From Bacteroidales bacterium (GTDB lineage: Bacteria; Bacteroidota; Bacteroidia; Bacteroidales; Muribaculaceae): a stretch of DNA of 64,000 nucleotides. Both the position numbers and the translations under genes were made by a program. This document shows, in pieces, positions 6,916 to 15,983 of the stretch. Position 1 is the stretch's first letter. Each line of letters begins with the position of its first letter. The notes under the pieces were generated by a model. That model searched no databases. It was given only the letters and a program-made list of their open reading frames with translations, and was not told where the DNA came from. The stretch is taken from NCBI GenBank assembly GCA_030524805.1, contig JAUNFY010000003.1, forward strand, positions 1 through 64,000, given 5' to 3'.

Positions 6916-8385
6916 ATGAAATATTACGATAAACTTATATTCGAACTCTCTCGTCCGGGACGTGTGGGTTACGAACTTCCCGAAAATAATTATGCTGTCG
7001 AGGGAATGAAGGATATTCCTTCCGACCTCCTCCGCCGGAATTCGCCCGAGCTTCCTGAAGTGAGCGAACTCGACGTGGTGCGTCACTACACCAATCTCTC
7101 GAATAAGAACTTCGGTGTCGACACAGGCTTCTATCCCCTCGGAAGCTGCACCATGAAATATAATCCCAAGATCAATGAGGAAGTGGCTGCCATGCCGCAG
7201 TTTGCGGCCCTCCATCCCATGCAGGATGCCGGTTCCGCCCAGGGTGCGCTCGAGCTTTACTGGAATCTCCAGCACGCTCTTTCCGAACTCGCCGGCTTTG
7301 AGGAATTCACCCTCAATCCCTTTGCCGGAGCACATGGCGAGCTCACCGGTCTGATGGTGATGCGCAGCTACCACATGGCCCGTGGCGACCATAAGCGCAC
7401 AAAGGTGATTGTGCCCGATTCGGCACATGGCACCAACCCGGCTTCGGCCATGGTTTCCGGCCTTGAGGTGGTGGAAGTGAAGAGCCGTCCCAACGGATCG
7501 ATCGATATCGAAGACCTCAAGCCATTGCTCAGCGATGAGATTGCCGGCATCATGATGACCAACCCCAATACGCTCGGAATGTTTGAGACCGAGATTCTGG
7601 AAATTGCGCGTCTCGTGCATGAGGCAGGTGGTCTGCTCTACTATGACGGAGCCAATTTCAATCCCCTGCTCGGCAAGGTACGCCCCGGTGACATGGGCTT
7701 CGACATCATGCACATAAATCTGCACAAGACGTTCTCCACACCTCATGGTGGCGGTGGTCCGGGCAGCGGTCCGGTCGGTGTGGCCAAGCACCTTGTGGAG
7801 TTCCTTCCCAATCCGCGCATCAGGAAAGATGAGAACGGCAGGTTCTATGTCGACAGCAGCGACAGCTCGCTCGGACGCGTCTCTACTTTCTTCGGCAATT
7901 TCGGCGTGATGATGAAGGCCTACGCCTACATTCTCAGCCTTGGAAAAGACGGCATCAGGAATGTCGGCCCCATGGCCACCCTCAATGCCAACTACATCAA
8001 GGAGAGCCTTAAGGATTCCTATCTGCTCCCTATCGAAGGCGCCTGCAAGCATGAATTCGTATTCGACGGCCTCAAGGACAAGTCTACAGGTGTCACCACT
8101 CTCAATGTGGCCAAACGCTTGCTCGACTATGGTTTTCACGCGCCCACGATCTATTTCCCGTTGCTCTTCCACGAATCGATGATGATCGAACCCACTGAAA
8201 CGGAAAGCAAGGAGACTCTTGATGAATTTATCGATGTGATGCACACTGTGGCAAAGGAAGCGGCGGAAACTCCCGATACGGTTAAAAACGCTCCTATCAC
8301 CACTCTGGTGCGCAAACTCGATGAAACTACGGCTGCAAAAAACCCGATATTGAATTATCGCGCGCTTCGCGAAAATATGAATTAA
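6916..8385 (+). CDS. gcvPB: glycine dehydrogenase (decarboxylating) subunit 2
   Basis: 489 residues. This is the PLP-binding C-terminal half of P protein. The Schiff-base lysine is K271 in the motif [35 protein letters not shown] (about 71-84) and [12 protein letters not shown] (about 135-146) are also diagnostic. Normal length for subunit 2. It immediately follows gcvPA. A GC hairpin at 8400-8435 separates it from lpdA. Confidence 0.96.
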   Translation: MKYYDKLIFELSRPGRVGYELPENNYAVEGMKDIPSDLLRRNSPELPEVSELDVVRHYTNLSNKNFGVDTGFYPLGSCTMKYNPKINEEVAAMPQFAALHPMQDAGSAQGALELYWNLQHALSELAGFEEFTLNPFAGAHGELTGLMVMRSYHMARGDHKRTKVIVPDSAHGTNPASAMVSGLEVVEVKSRPNGSIDIEDLKPLLSDEIAGIMMTNPNTLGMFETEILEIARLVHEAGGLLYYDGANFNPLLGKVRPGDMGFDIMHINLHKTFSTPHGGGGPGSGPVGVAKHLVEFLPNPRIRKDENGRFYVDSSDSSLGRVSTFFGNFGVMMKAYAYILSLGKDGIRNVGPMATLNANYIKESLKDSYLLPIEGACKHEFVFDGLKDKSTGVTTLNVAKRLLDYGFHAPTIYFPLLFHESMMIEPTETESKETLDEFIDVMHTVAKEAAETPDTVKNAPITTLVRKLDETTAAKNPILNYRALRENMN

Positions 8386-8399
8386 TTACTAAAGACGGC

Positions 8400-8435
8400 G
8401 GCACACACTTGCAGGCATTCCTGCCGGTGTGTGCC
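8400..8435 (+). terminator. hairpin between gcvPB and lpdA
   Basis: GGCACACAC (8400-8408) pairs with GTGTGTGCC (8427-8435), with a second inner stem GCAGG/CCTGC. There is no clean T-run afterwards, so it may be a processing or stability element rather than a full terminator. It lies 20 nt before the lpdA ATG. Confidence 0.6.
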
Positions 8436-8455
8436 TCCCGGTTCAACTTTTGGCT

Positions 8456-9802
8456 ATGAAGATTATCATTATAGGGGCAGGCCCCGGAGGTTACGAAACA
8501 GCTCTCGAAGCTGCTAAACGCGGTCATGAGGTGACTCTTTTCAATGGCGGACGCCTGGGCGGCACCTGCCTCAATGAAGGATGTATACCCACGAAATGTC
8601 TCTGTCGCAACGCAGAGATGGTGGCGGCTTTCAAAGAGGCCGACAAGTTCGGCATCGACGACTTTTCTTTCACTTTCGATTTCAATAAGGTCATCGACAG
8701 GAAGAATGAGGTCACCGACACATTGCGTGCCGGCATCGACACCATGCTCCGCGGCGCTAAGGTCGAGGTGGTGGATGCCATGGCGGCTTTCAAAGACCCC
8801 TATACGGTCACTGCCGACGGCAAGGACTACTCGGCTGATAAGATAATCATAGCCACAGGCTCCGTTTCCCGTTCGCTCCCTATCGAAGGCAGCGATCTGG
8901 AATGCGTGAAAAACTCCACGCAGATGCTCGACATCGATTATATTCCGGAGTCGCTCACCATTATCGGCGGCGGCGTGATCGGTATGGAGTTTGCCGGCAT
9001 CTTCGCGTCTTTCGGCTCGAAGGTGACAGTAATTGAATTCATGAAGCAGATTCTGCCTCCCTTCGATGCTGATATCGCGAAGCGTCTTAAGCAGACTCTC
9101 GCTAAAAAAGGAATTGAGATCATCACGGGGGCGGCTGCCAGGAAAATCGAGCAGAACGCCGACTATGAGATATGCGTCACTTATGAGGCAAAAGGGAAGG
9201 AGGCGACTGTGGTCAGCACCGACCTTCTGATGGCTGTAGGCCGTTCGCCCAGGGTAGATGGCCTCAACCTCGAGGCTGCCGGAGTGGAGTTTACCGCAAA
9301 AGGTATTCCCGTAGACGACGCCATGCGCACCAATGTAGGGCACATCTATGCCATTGGCGATGTCAATGCGCGCATGATGCTTGCCCACGTGGCTTCTTTC
9401 CAGGGACTCAGGGCTCTCAACCACATAGAGGGCAAATCCGACGATATCCGCTTCGATATCGTGCCGAGCGCAGTCTTTGTCGTTCCCGAATGCGGCATGG
9501 TGGGCCTCACCGAAGCGCAATGCAAGGAAAACGGCATCGATGTCATGAAGGGTATGAGTTTCTTCAGGACCAACGGCAAAGCTCTCGCTTTGGGTGAACC
9601 CGACGGAATCTGCAAATTGCTCTTCAATAAATCCGACCGCCGTCTTGTAGGTGCCCATATCATGGGTGCCGGTGCTGCCGACCTCGCTCAGCAGTGTGCC
9701 GACATGATGAATGCCGATATCACTCTCGATGCCATGCGCAATGTCATTTTCGGCCACCCGACTCTCTCGGAGGTGATACTCTCGGCTGCCCACAATGCGT
9801 GA
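8456..9802 (+). CDS. lpdA: dihydrolipoyl dehydrogenase (L protein / E3)
   Basis: 448 residues from the ATG at 8456. An upstream in-frame start at 8429 would add nine residues inside the hairpin region and is unlikely, because MKIIIIGAGPGGYE is the classic FAD-binding N-terminus. The redox disulfide is in GGTCLNEGCIPTKC (two Cys, about residues 38-43). The NAD-binding GGGVIGMEFA, AIGDVNA and a C-terminal dimerisation domain with the active-site HPTLSE follow. It reoxidises the H-protein dihydrolipoyl arm. Position after gcvPB implies a dedicated E3. Confidence 0.94.
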   Translation: MKIIIIGAGPGGYETALEAAKRGHEVTLFNGGRLGGTCLNEGCIPTKCLCRNAEMVAAFKEADKFGIDDFSFTFDFNKVIDRKNEVTDTLRAGIDTMLRGAKVEVVDAMAAFKDPYTVTADGKDYSADKIIIATGSVSRSLPIEGSDLECVKNSTQMLDIDYIPESLTIIGGGVIGMEFAGIFASFGSKVTVIEFMKQILPPFDADIAKRLKQTLAKKGIEIITGAAARKIEQNADYEICVTYEAKGKEATVVSTDLLMAVGRSPRVDGLNLEAAGVEFTAKGIPVDDAMRTNVGHIYAIGDVNARMMLAHVASFQGLRALNHIEGKSDDIRFDIVPSAVFVVPECGMVGLTEAQCKENGIDVMKGMSFFRTNGKALALGEPDGICKLLFNKSDRRLVGAHIMGAGAADLAQQCADMMNADITLDAMRNVIFGHPTLSEVILSAAHNA

Positions 9803-9853
9803 TGCGCTGTCAATTTTGATTCTCTTCTCTAATATTGGAAACAAACGATTCTG

Positions 9854-10708
9854 ATGGAAACGACTGGTAATAGAAAACGGATTGCAGCCATAACCATGGT
9901 GCGCGACGATGATTTCTTTCTGCGGAAGTGGGTGGAATATTATGGTCAGGCTCTCGGAAAGGAGAATCTTTATATTCTCTTCGACGGCGAAGACCAGACC
10001 CCCGCTGATTTCTGCGAGGGAACCAACACCTTTATCCATAAGCGGCTGAGCAACCAGATTGTCGAAGGCGAGAAAATGCGCCTCGGCCTGCTCAGCGATA
10101 AGGCTGCCCAGCTTCTTGACTCAGGCTACGACCTCGTGATTGGAGTAGATTGCGATGAGTTTATCGTTGTCGACCCGAAAGTCGGCATGGGGCTGGCGGA
10201 GTTCCTTTCGAAGCAGCCTATCGACTATTGCCTCTCTCCGCTCGGTGTCGACATCGGCCAGCATCTCGAGAAAGAGAAGGAGATTGATCCGCAGGTCAAA
10301 TTCCTCCGGCAGCGCAGCTACGGCTACTTGTGCACACGCTACACCAAGGGATCCATTATAGCGCGTCCCGTGAGATGGGGGCGTGGTTTCCACAGGGTGA
10401 AAGGGCATAATTTCCACATTTGTCCCGATCTGTATCTTTTCCATTTCGGATGCCTCGACATGAAGAGAATGCGCGAGCGGTTCATGAATCCCGACAGGAT
10501 CGGTGGAAAATCCACAAGACATTTCAACAAGCGGACGAAGACTATCAGCATCGTGACCAATAATCCGGCGCGTGAGTTTGACTCCGCAACTGCTATGGCG
10601 CGTCGCCTCCAGACATGGATCCGGCCCGTTTATGCCCTCAATAAGCCGGCAATGCTCGGGCGCACCGTCGTGGTGCGTATCCCCGAACGATTCTCGGATA
10701 TCCTTTGA
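9854..10708 (+). CDS. GT-A fold glycosyltransferase (GT2/GT92-like)
   Basis: 284 residues. The N-terminal TMVRDDDFFLRKWVEYY is the signature of the glycosyltransferase group that includes Glyco_tranf_2_4 and GT92-like proteins. GVDCDEF at residues 97-103 supplies the DxD-type metal and nucleotide-sugar motif. No signal peptide or membrane helix is seen, so it is probably a cytoplasmic, membrane-associated transferase in surface polysaccharide assembly. Acceptor and donor cannot be inferred. It is the first of three polysaccharide genes. Confidence 0.8.
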   Translation: METTGNRKRIAAITMVRDDDFFLRKWVEYYGQALGKENLYILFDGEDQTPADFCEGTNTFIHKRLSNQIVEGEKMRLGLLSDKAAQLLDSGYDLVIGVDCDEFIVVDPKVGMGLAEFLSKQPIDYCLSPLGVDIGQHLEKEKEIDPQVKFLRQRSYGYLCTRYTKGSIIARPVRWGRGFHRVKGHNFHICPDLYLFHFGCLDMKRMRERFMNPDRIGGKSTRHFNKRTKTISIVTNNPAREFDSATAMARRLQTWIRPVYALNKPAMLGRTVVVRIPERFSDIL

Positions 10709-10795
10709 TTTCATCAGCTTCAAAAATCTCATCAGCTACAATAGCTAAACAACTACAGAAATATCGACAGTTACTGATACTGCCCCGCGTTGTAT

Positions 10796-11770
10796 ATGGA
10801 TATAGATGCAGTGATTCTTTGGGTCGACGGCGACGACCCCGTCTGGAAGGAAAAATGCGATAAGGCAAGAAACGGCAATCAGCTCACCCGTCGCAACGAC
10901 ATTGGTGGCGAACTGCGTTTCCGCCAGATGAGGGAAATCGACTGGTGCGTGGCTTCCATCAATAAATTCGCCCCTTTCATAAGGAAGATTTTCATCGTCA
11001 CCGATGGCCAGGATCCGCATCTCGAAAACACTGTCGGCAAATGGTTCAAGAATCCTGTTCCCGTAGAGATTGTAGACCATAAGGTCATCTTTCGCGGCTA
11101 TGAGAAGTATCTGCCCTTGTTTCAATGCAGGGCTATCGAGCTTATGGTGCCACGCATTCCCGGCCTGGCGGAGCATTTCGTTTATTTCAACGACGACTTC
11201 CTGCTCACCAACAATGTGCGGCCCGAAGACTGGTTCACGCCCGACGGAAAGGTCGTGGACTATGGAGGCTGGATGCCCAACTTCTTGCTCGATATCCTCC
11301 ATTTCCTGAAGCCTAAGAAAAATGGCCTTAAGGCAGTTGGGTATAAAGACACGATGATGAACAGTGCTAAACTTCTTGGTTTCAACCGCACTTTCATAAT
11401 GCGTCATAATCCTCACGCACAGCTCAAATCAGCCGGACTGCGCCTGCTCAGTGAATATCCCGAAGTGGTGGAGATCAACTGTAAGGATAAATTCCGCACT
11501 TCCTCGCAGTTCAATCCGCAGGAGGCAAGGCAGTTGCTCGCATTCAGCGAAGGTAAGCTCCTCATTCGTTCGGCCTCTGGCAAAGTGCTTTTCCTGAAAC
11601 CCTTTGCCGACCGACCCCGCTATCTGAGAAATCATCTGAAACCCTACATGAATGGCCGTCCGCTCCCGCTTTTCACATGTATCAATTCCATAGCTATGGC
11701 CGACCCCGACGACCGGGAATTTTTCGTGGGCCTCATGAAGCGTCTTTTTGAAGACGCTGCTCCCCGATGA
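10796..11770 (+). CDS. Stealth family sugar-phosphate transferase
   Basis: 324 residues from the ATG at 10796 (a TTG two codons upstream is possible). Starts with MDIDAVILWVDGDDPVWKEK (Stealth conserved region 1). RFRQMREIDWCVASINKFAPFIRKIFIVTDGQDP and LPLFQCRAIELMVPRIPGL, then HFVYFNDDFLL, represent conserved region 2. Known Stealth proteins are hexose-1-phosphoryl transferases that build phosphodiester-linked capsules (for example meningococcal serogroup A and X enzymes). The C-terminal part (SSQFNPQEARQLL) is the CR3/CR4-like end. It converges with the next gene with zero intergenic bases. Confidence 0.88.
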   Translation: MDIDAVILWVDGDDPVWKEKCDKARNGNQLTRRNDIGGELRFRQMREIDWCVASINKFAPFIRKIFIVTDGQDPHLENTVGKWFKNPVPVEIVDHKVIFRGYEKYLPLFQCRAIELMVPRIPGLAEHFVYFNDDFLLTNNVRPEDWFTPDGKVVDYGGWMPNFLLDILHFLKPKKNGLKAVGYKDTMMNSAKLLGFNRTFIMRHNPHAQLKSAGLRLLSEYPEVVEINCKDKFRTSSQFNPQEARQLLAFSEGKLLIRSASGKVLFLKPFADRPRYLRNHLKPYMNGRPLPLFTCINSIAMADPDDREFFVGLMKRLFEDAAPR

Positions 11771-12691
11771 TCATGATTTGATCAGATGGTCGGCAAAACT
11801 GCCCGGTATGCAGTTTGTGGCGCTCTTGGTGTGGTAAGATGTCTTTTTGAAAAAGGAGTTTCCCATCATCAGCTTGAATTTTTCAGCGTCGAATGCCTCA
11901 TCGCCGTGATACCGCCAGAAATCCAGGATTTCCGAATGGTCTCTCTTCGGCATTTTCTCATATTCTTCGGCAGCGATGCCGTTGGTTTCGACAACGAAAC
12001 GGAACAACATCAGATTCACGAAGTAGTCTATCGCTGAGTCTTCATTGCGCCAGTATTCCATCACGGCGTCATGCCAGATGGCAAGCAGCTGGTTGCCCTT
12101 TCGGGCGCGGATGAAGCAGCTTTCGATGAAGGAAAACCATTTGCCGTATTTTTCTCCGGTCTTGAACAGGAAGAAATCCGAATCCATTATGTAGTCCGGT
12201 ATCGGTGCGGTCATGTAATCGGTCGCATCCATCCATATTCCGCCGTGTTTGTAGAGCAGTTCAAGCCGGCATATATCGCTGAAATTTGCATTGCACATTT
12301 TGCCGGCTTTCCACTTGTCGATTATTTCCTGCGGCAGCGAAATCCATTCGAATAGTGTTTTCTCATCAAGCACCACAAGTTGCTGGCGGAGATGTCGGCG
12401 CATGCTCCGCAGGCACGCTTTCACTATCGGAGGCGCCGCTTCCTCACCTTGCAGCCACAAGGTGAACACTCTTTCCGGCTCATCCGCCGGTTGTGTAGGG
12501 CAGTCGGGATCCATCTTTTCCACCACGTCGGCATATAGTTGGAAATATTTCATTGCCGAGGTTATAGTGGCGCTGTATCGTCTCCGTCGTCTCGCATCGT
12601 GCGATGCCCATATAGGGTTGAGCAGATGTCCCTTTATCAGCAGATTGGCATAATATTCTATTCGTGCCCGTAATCGTTTGTTTTTATTCAT
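11771..12691 (-). CDS. capsular polysaccharide synthesis protein (Caps_synth / GT32-like)
   Basis: 306 residues. VFTLWLQGEEAAPPIVKACLRSM (about 75-97) and FSDICRLELLYKHGGIWMDATDY (about 137-159) match the capsular polysaccharide synthesis family PF05704, related to GT32 sugar-binding (DXD) transferases. The acidic MDATD stands for the DXD motif. An N-terminal basic helix precedes the domain and there is no signal peptide. Its stop codon complement begins at the base after the Stealth stop, so the two genes converge with no room for a separate terminator. Confidence 0.82.
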   Translation of the reverse strand: MNKNKRLRARIEYYANLLIKGHLLNPIWASHDARRRRRYSATITSAMKYFQLYADVVEKMDPDCPTQPADEPERVFTLWLQGEEAAPPIVKACLRSMRRHLRQQLVVLDEKTLFEWISLPQEIIDKWKAGKMCNANFSDICRLELLYKHGGIWMDATDYMTAPIPDYIMDSDFFLFKTGEKYGKWFSFIESCFIRARKGNQLLAIWHDAVMEYWRNEDSAIDYFVNLMLFRFVVETNGIAAEEYEKMPKRDHSEILDFWRYHGDEAFDAEKFKLMMGNSFFKKTSYHTKSATNCIPGSFADHLIKS

Positions 12692-13054
12692 TGTCAGAAG
12701 TGTTGATTATGTATTCGGCTATCTAACTATTGAAGTGGTCTGAACTTATTTTTATGTTAATATTTCGTCAGGTTTCCGAGTGGATTTTTATAATTCGTAA
12801 ATAAGCTTAGACAATTTCATTGGTTGACCTTCTTACGCGATTGATATTCTTATGCGAAATTAACTATTTAATGCCATTCGGCAAAATTTTGTCTTCAATA
12901 TTTGTTAGCTCCGCTCCTCACACCCTGCTTCATACCGCATTTCAAACCATATCGCTCTCTTTTTAAGAACCACTTATTGAATTGAGGATCTTCTCTATAA
13001 CAATATCACCTGAAGTTTGTTACTATAAATAGTGGAACAAGCAAACGTTAGTGT
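12692..13054. other. 363-nt divergent intergenic region
   Basis: AT-rich spacer between the Caps_synth gene (minus) and the SNF2 helicase gene (plus). It should contain both divergent promoters, but no good TTTG-N19-TAnnTTTG match was found. Fragments AAGTGGTCTGAACTT (12735-12749) and AAGCTTAGACAATTTC (12804-12819) resemble decayed copies of the dispersed TGAAGTT/AACTTCA repeat. No gene or RNA is supported. Confidence 0.5.
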
Positions 13055-15940
13055 ATGGCAACTGCTTGCGTGCTACTTAATAATTTGTTTATTCAGCAAA
13101 TGGATTATAGAAATATCGACTCATTAGCTTCAATCTTAGGAAGAAACAGCTCGCTCCGTTCGTCGAAGAAAGACTTGAGAGGCAGAAAAGACCTCAAGAT
13201 AATGCTTGTGTCCGACGCCAATGGAGTGAGGGTTACTCCCGTCGATGAAGATTTGAAAGCTGTGGATGTAAGAAGTGTTGACTGCGGCAATTCTCCTGCA
13301 GGGCAGCTTGTCAATGCAATGAGGCTTATTTTCCAAAATCTTGACGAGGAGTTCTCCTGGAGTGGTGAAAGTGTCGACTTCACTGCAGGTCTGTCGCTGG
13401 CTCAGTATGAGAATCTTGTTCCTTTTTTGCTCGAATGCCGGGATATTCTGGTTGATGAGAAAGGCTGCCGGCTCGAACTTGACAAGGATCAGACTTACGA
13501 TGTCACCTATAAGGCCGTGCGTATGGGCGATGGCCGGTTCAACGGTTATAAAGGCTCTTTCCTGCTCGACGATGGCAGCGAGGTCAAAGGCTTTTTAAGT
13601 CCGGCTCTGGCTCTCATCGATGGTGCGGTGAGAAGCGTGGCTGAAGTTGGTTCCGGCTATGCGTTCGCCCACATTTTCACCACCGAATTCAAATACTTCG
13701 ACCTCGAGTCTACTTTAAGCATGCTGCTCAGCGCCATGTCCGGCATATCTATTGAGGTTGATGGCTTGAAGACACGCCGGGGAAAAACCGATATAAAGGA
13801 GATTCCGTTGATCATTTTCGAAAAGGTGGATGTCGACGATTCATTGTTCATGCGCATTGCCAGGCGCGTTGTCGATCTTCCTTATGAACTTTGTGGAAAA
13901 TTCAGGTTCACCAAGGTAGCGGTCGTCGAGGAGTCTGATACGATTGTGGTGCGCGGCGTCAGGGAACTTGACTATGATCCGCTTGTTGCCATCGACGATA
14001 TCCTTAAAAAGGAGGCCGGAAGAAGAAAAGCCTCGAAGATTTGGCAGGAAGACGGCCTTTTCGTGATTCCTCACGACGTCGCGTCCGGATTCCTGTTCAA
14101 TCATCTTGCCGGTCTTCTCAACGAGTTTCAACTGATGGGTGCCGAAAAACTTCGCGACTACAAGATTTCAGCTCCCAAGGCTACCATGAGGTTGAAACTT
14201 TCTTCCGGCATTGACTTTCTCGAAGGGTCTGCCTCGGTCGACATTGAGGGTGAGAACTTCAGCATCTCCGATCTGCTGATGCAATATGGACGTAACAGAT
14301 ATGTGACCCTCTCCGACGGCACGCGTGCCATTCTCGACCGTAAATATATGTCGCGCCTCGAAAGAATTTTCGGTGGCAAGCGGCGTGCTAAAGGAAGTAA
14401 GGATGAATTCAGGCTTTCCTTTTTCGATTTGCCTGAGGTTATGGATTTGCTCGACGACTCCCAGTTGCAGGCAAAACCGTTCAAGGCTTACCGTAAGTTT
14501 TTCGAAGGTTTCAACAATCTTTCCGCAAAACGCCTGTCCATCAAGGGTCTGGACGCTAAGTTGAGGGATTATCAGAAGGAGGGCGTGAAATGGATGTCGT
14601 ATCTGAATGATAACAATATGGGAGGATGTCTTGCCGACGACATGGGCCTTGGCAAGACGGTGCAGACCATAGCGCTCCTATGCCTGAAGCAGTCGGAATC
14701 TGATTTGCCTTCGCTCATTGTCATGCCGAGAAGCCTTATATTCAACTGGGAGGCCGAGTTCCGGAAATTCGCACCGGCTATGGATGTGTATACTCATTAT
14801 GGCGCCGGCCGCAATCTCGAAGAGGCCTTGAAGCATAAGGTCATTCTCACTTCCTATGCTGTTCTCCGCAACGATATTGAACTCTTCAGCAAAGAAAATT
14901 TCCACTACGTAATTCTCGACGAGTCGCAGAATATAAAGAATGTTGGTGCTCAGACCACCAAGGCTGTCTGGCTGCTGAAATCCCTGCATAGACTCGCCAT
15001 TTCCGGAACGCCCATTGAAAACAATCTCACCGAGATTTATTCCCTCTTCCGCTTCCTGAATCCCGACATGTTCGGCTCGCTCGACGAATTCAATTCAAAA
15101 TACGTTGTCCCCATTCAGGAGAATCACGATGATGATGCCTCTTCCGATTTGAGGAGAAAAATTTTCCCGTTCATACTCCGTAGACTCAAGCAGGATGTCC
15201 TCACTGACCTGCCCGATCTCACGGAGCAGGTGCTCACTGTCGAGATGTCGCCCGAGCAGGCCCGTTTCTACGAGCAGCGCCGCAGATATTTCGCACAGGA
15301 AGTTGAGTCGCACATCTCTTCGGGGGGCGACAACCGGCAGATGCGTTTCGAAATTCTGCAGGCTCTTTCCGAGCTCCGCCAGATAGCATCCGTGCCCGAG
15401 GAGAAAAGCGATGGCAGGATTGCTTCCCCTAAGATTGAGTTGCTTGCCGACAATGTGGTGCAGGCTGTGGAAAGTGGCCACAAGGTAGTGGTGTTTTTCA
15501 ATTTTCTTGCCGGAATTGAATTGACTGCGTCGAGGCTTGAGAAGGCCGGCATAGGCGTGGCGGTGATGACCGGTGCCACTTCCGACCGAAAGAGGGTAGT
15601 GGAGCGTTTCCAGAACAGCCCCGACTGTCAGGTGATGCTGATGACTGTCAAGACAGGTGGAGTTGGGTTGAATCTCACAGCGGCCGACATGGTCTTTGTG
15701 GCCGAACCGTGGTGGAATCGGGCCGCCGAGCAGCAGGCCATAAGTCGCCTGCATCGTATCGGACAGAAGAAAGCGGTAAATTGCTACTATATGATTACTG
15801 CCGGTACGATAGAGGAAAAAATCAGGCTGCTTCAGGATCAGAAGGCCGCTCTGGTAGACGCTGTCATTTCTGCCGATGCTCTCGACGGGAAACAGCTCAG
15901 CGAGGATGAGATTTCTTTCTTGCTCAACCCCGTGTCGTGA
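13055..15940 (+). CDS. SNF2-family DNA-dependent ATPase/helicase
   Basis: 961 residues from the ATG at 13055; an ATG at 13100 is an alternative start. A long N-terminal region (1-495) of unknown function precedes a complete SNF2 ATPase: Walker A DMGLGKT (529-535), motif II DESQ (622-625), SGTPIENN (650-657), and the C-terminal helicase lobe with TKTGGVGLNLTAAD-like motif V (about 863-877) and RLHRIGQ (897-903). DESQ instead of DEAH is acceptable for SNF2. It probably remodels protein-DNA complexes. A companion gene starts 43 nt downstream on the same strand. Confidence 0.93.
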   Translation: MATACVLLNNLFIQQMDYRNIDSLASILGRNSSLRSSKKDLRGRKDLKIMLVSDANGVRVTPVDEDLKAVDVRSVDCGNSPAGQLVNAMRLIFQNLDEEFSWSGESVDFTAGLSLAQYENLVPFLLECRDILVDEKGCRLELDKDQTYDVTYKAVRMGDGRFNGYKGSFLLDDGSEVKGFLSPALALIDGAVRSVAEVGSGYAFAHIFTTEFKYFDLESTLSMLLSAMSGISIEVDGLKTRRGKTDIKEIPLIIFEKVDVDDSLFMRIARRVVDLPYELCGKFRFTKVAVVEESDTIVVRGVRELDYDPLVAIDDILKKEAGRRKASKIWQEDGLFVIPHDVASGFLFNHLAGLLNEFQLMGAEKLRDYKISAPKATMRLKLSSGIDFLEGSASVDIEGENFSISDLLMQYGRNRYVTLSDGTRAILDRKYMSRLERIFGGKRRAKGSKDEFRLSFFDLPEVMDLLDDSQLQAKPFKAYRKFFEGFNNLSAKRLSIKGLDAKLRDYQKEGVKWMSYLNDNNMGGCLADDMGLGKTVQTIALLCLKQSESDLPSLIVMPRSLIFNWEAEFRKFAPAMDVYTHYGAGRNLEEALKHKVILTSYAVLRNDIELFSKENFHYVILDESQNIKNVGAQTTKAVWLLKSLHRLAISGTPIENNLTEIYSLFRFLNPDMFGSLDEFNSKYVVPIQENHDDDASSDLRRKIFPFILRRLKQDVLTDLPDLTEQVLTVEMSPEQARFYEQRRRYFAQEVESHISSGGDNRQMRFEILQALSELRQIASVPEEKSDGRIASPKIELLADNVVQAVESGHKVVVFFNFLAGIELTASRLEKAGIGVAVMTGATSDRKRVVERFQNSPDCQVMLMTVKTGGVGLNLTAADMVFVAEPWWNRAAEQQAISRLHRIGQKKAVNCYYMITAGTIEEKIRLLQDQKAALVDAVISADALDGKQLSEDEISFLLNPVS

Positions 15941-15983
15941 TTTTCCCTGTCTGTTGAATCTTTTAACAACTTCTTTGTTTGAT

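Noticed and set aside
6787..8244. 485-codon minus-strand open frame
   Set aside because: Antisense to gcvPA/gcvPB; no protein family features.
8327..10039. 570-codon minus-strand open frame
   Set aside because: Spans antisense to gcvPB, lpdA and part of a glycosyltransferase gene; a real gene would not cross three others.
14919..14930. DESQ instead of DEAH as a sign of an inactive helicase
   Set aside because: SNF2-family motif II varies at these positions and all other motifs are intact.
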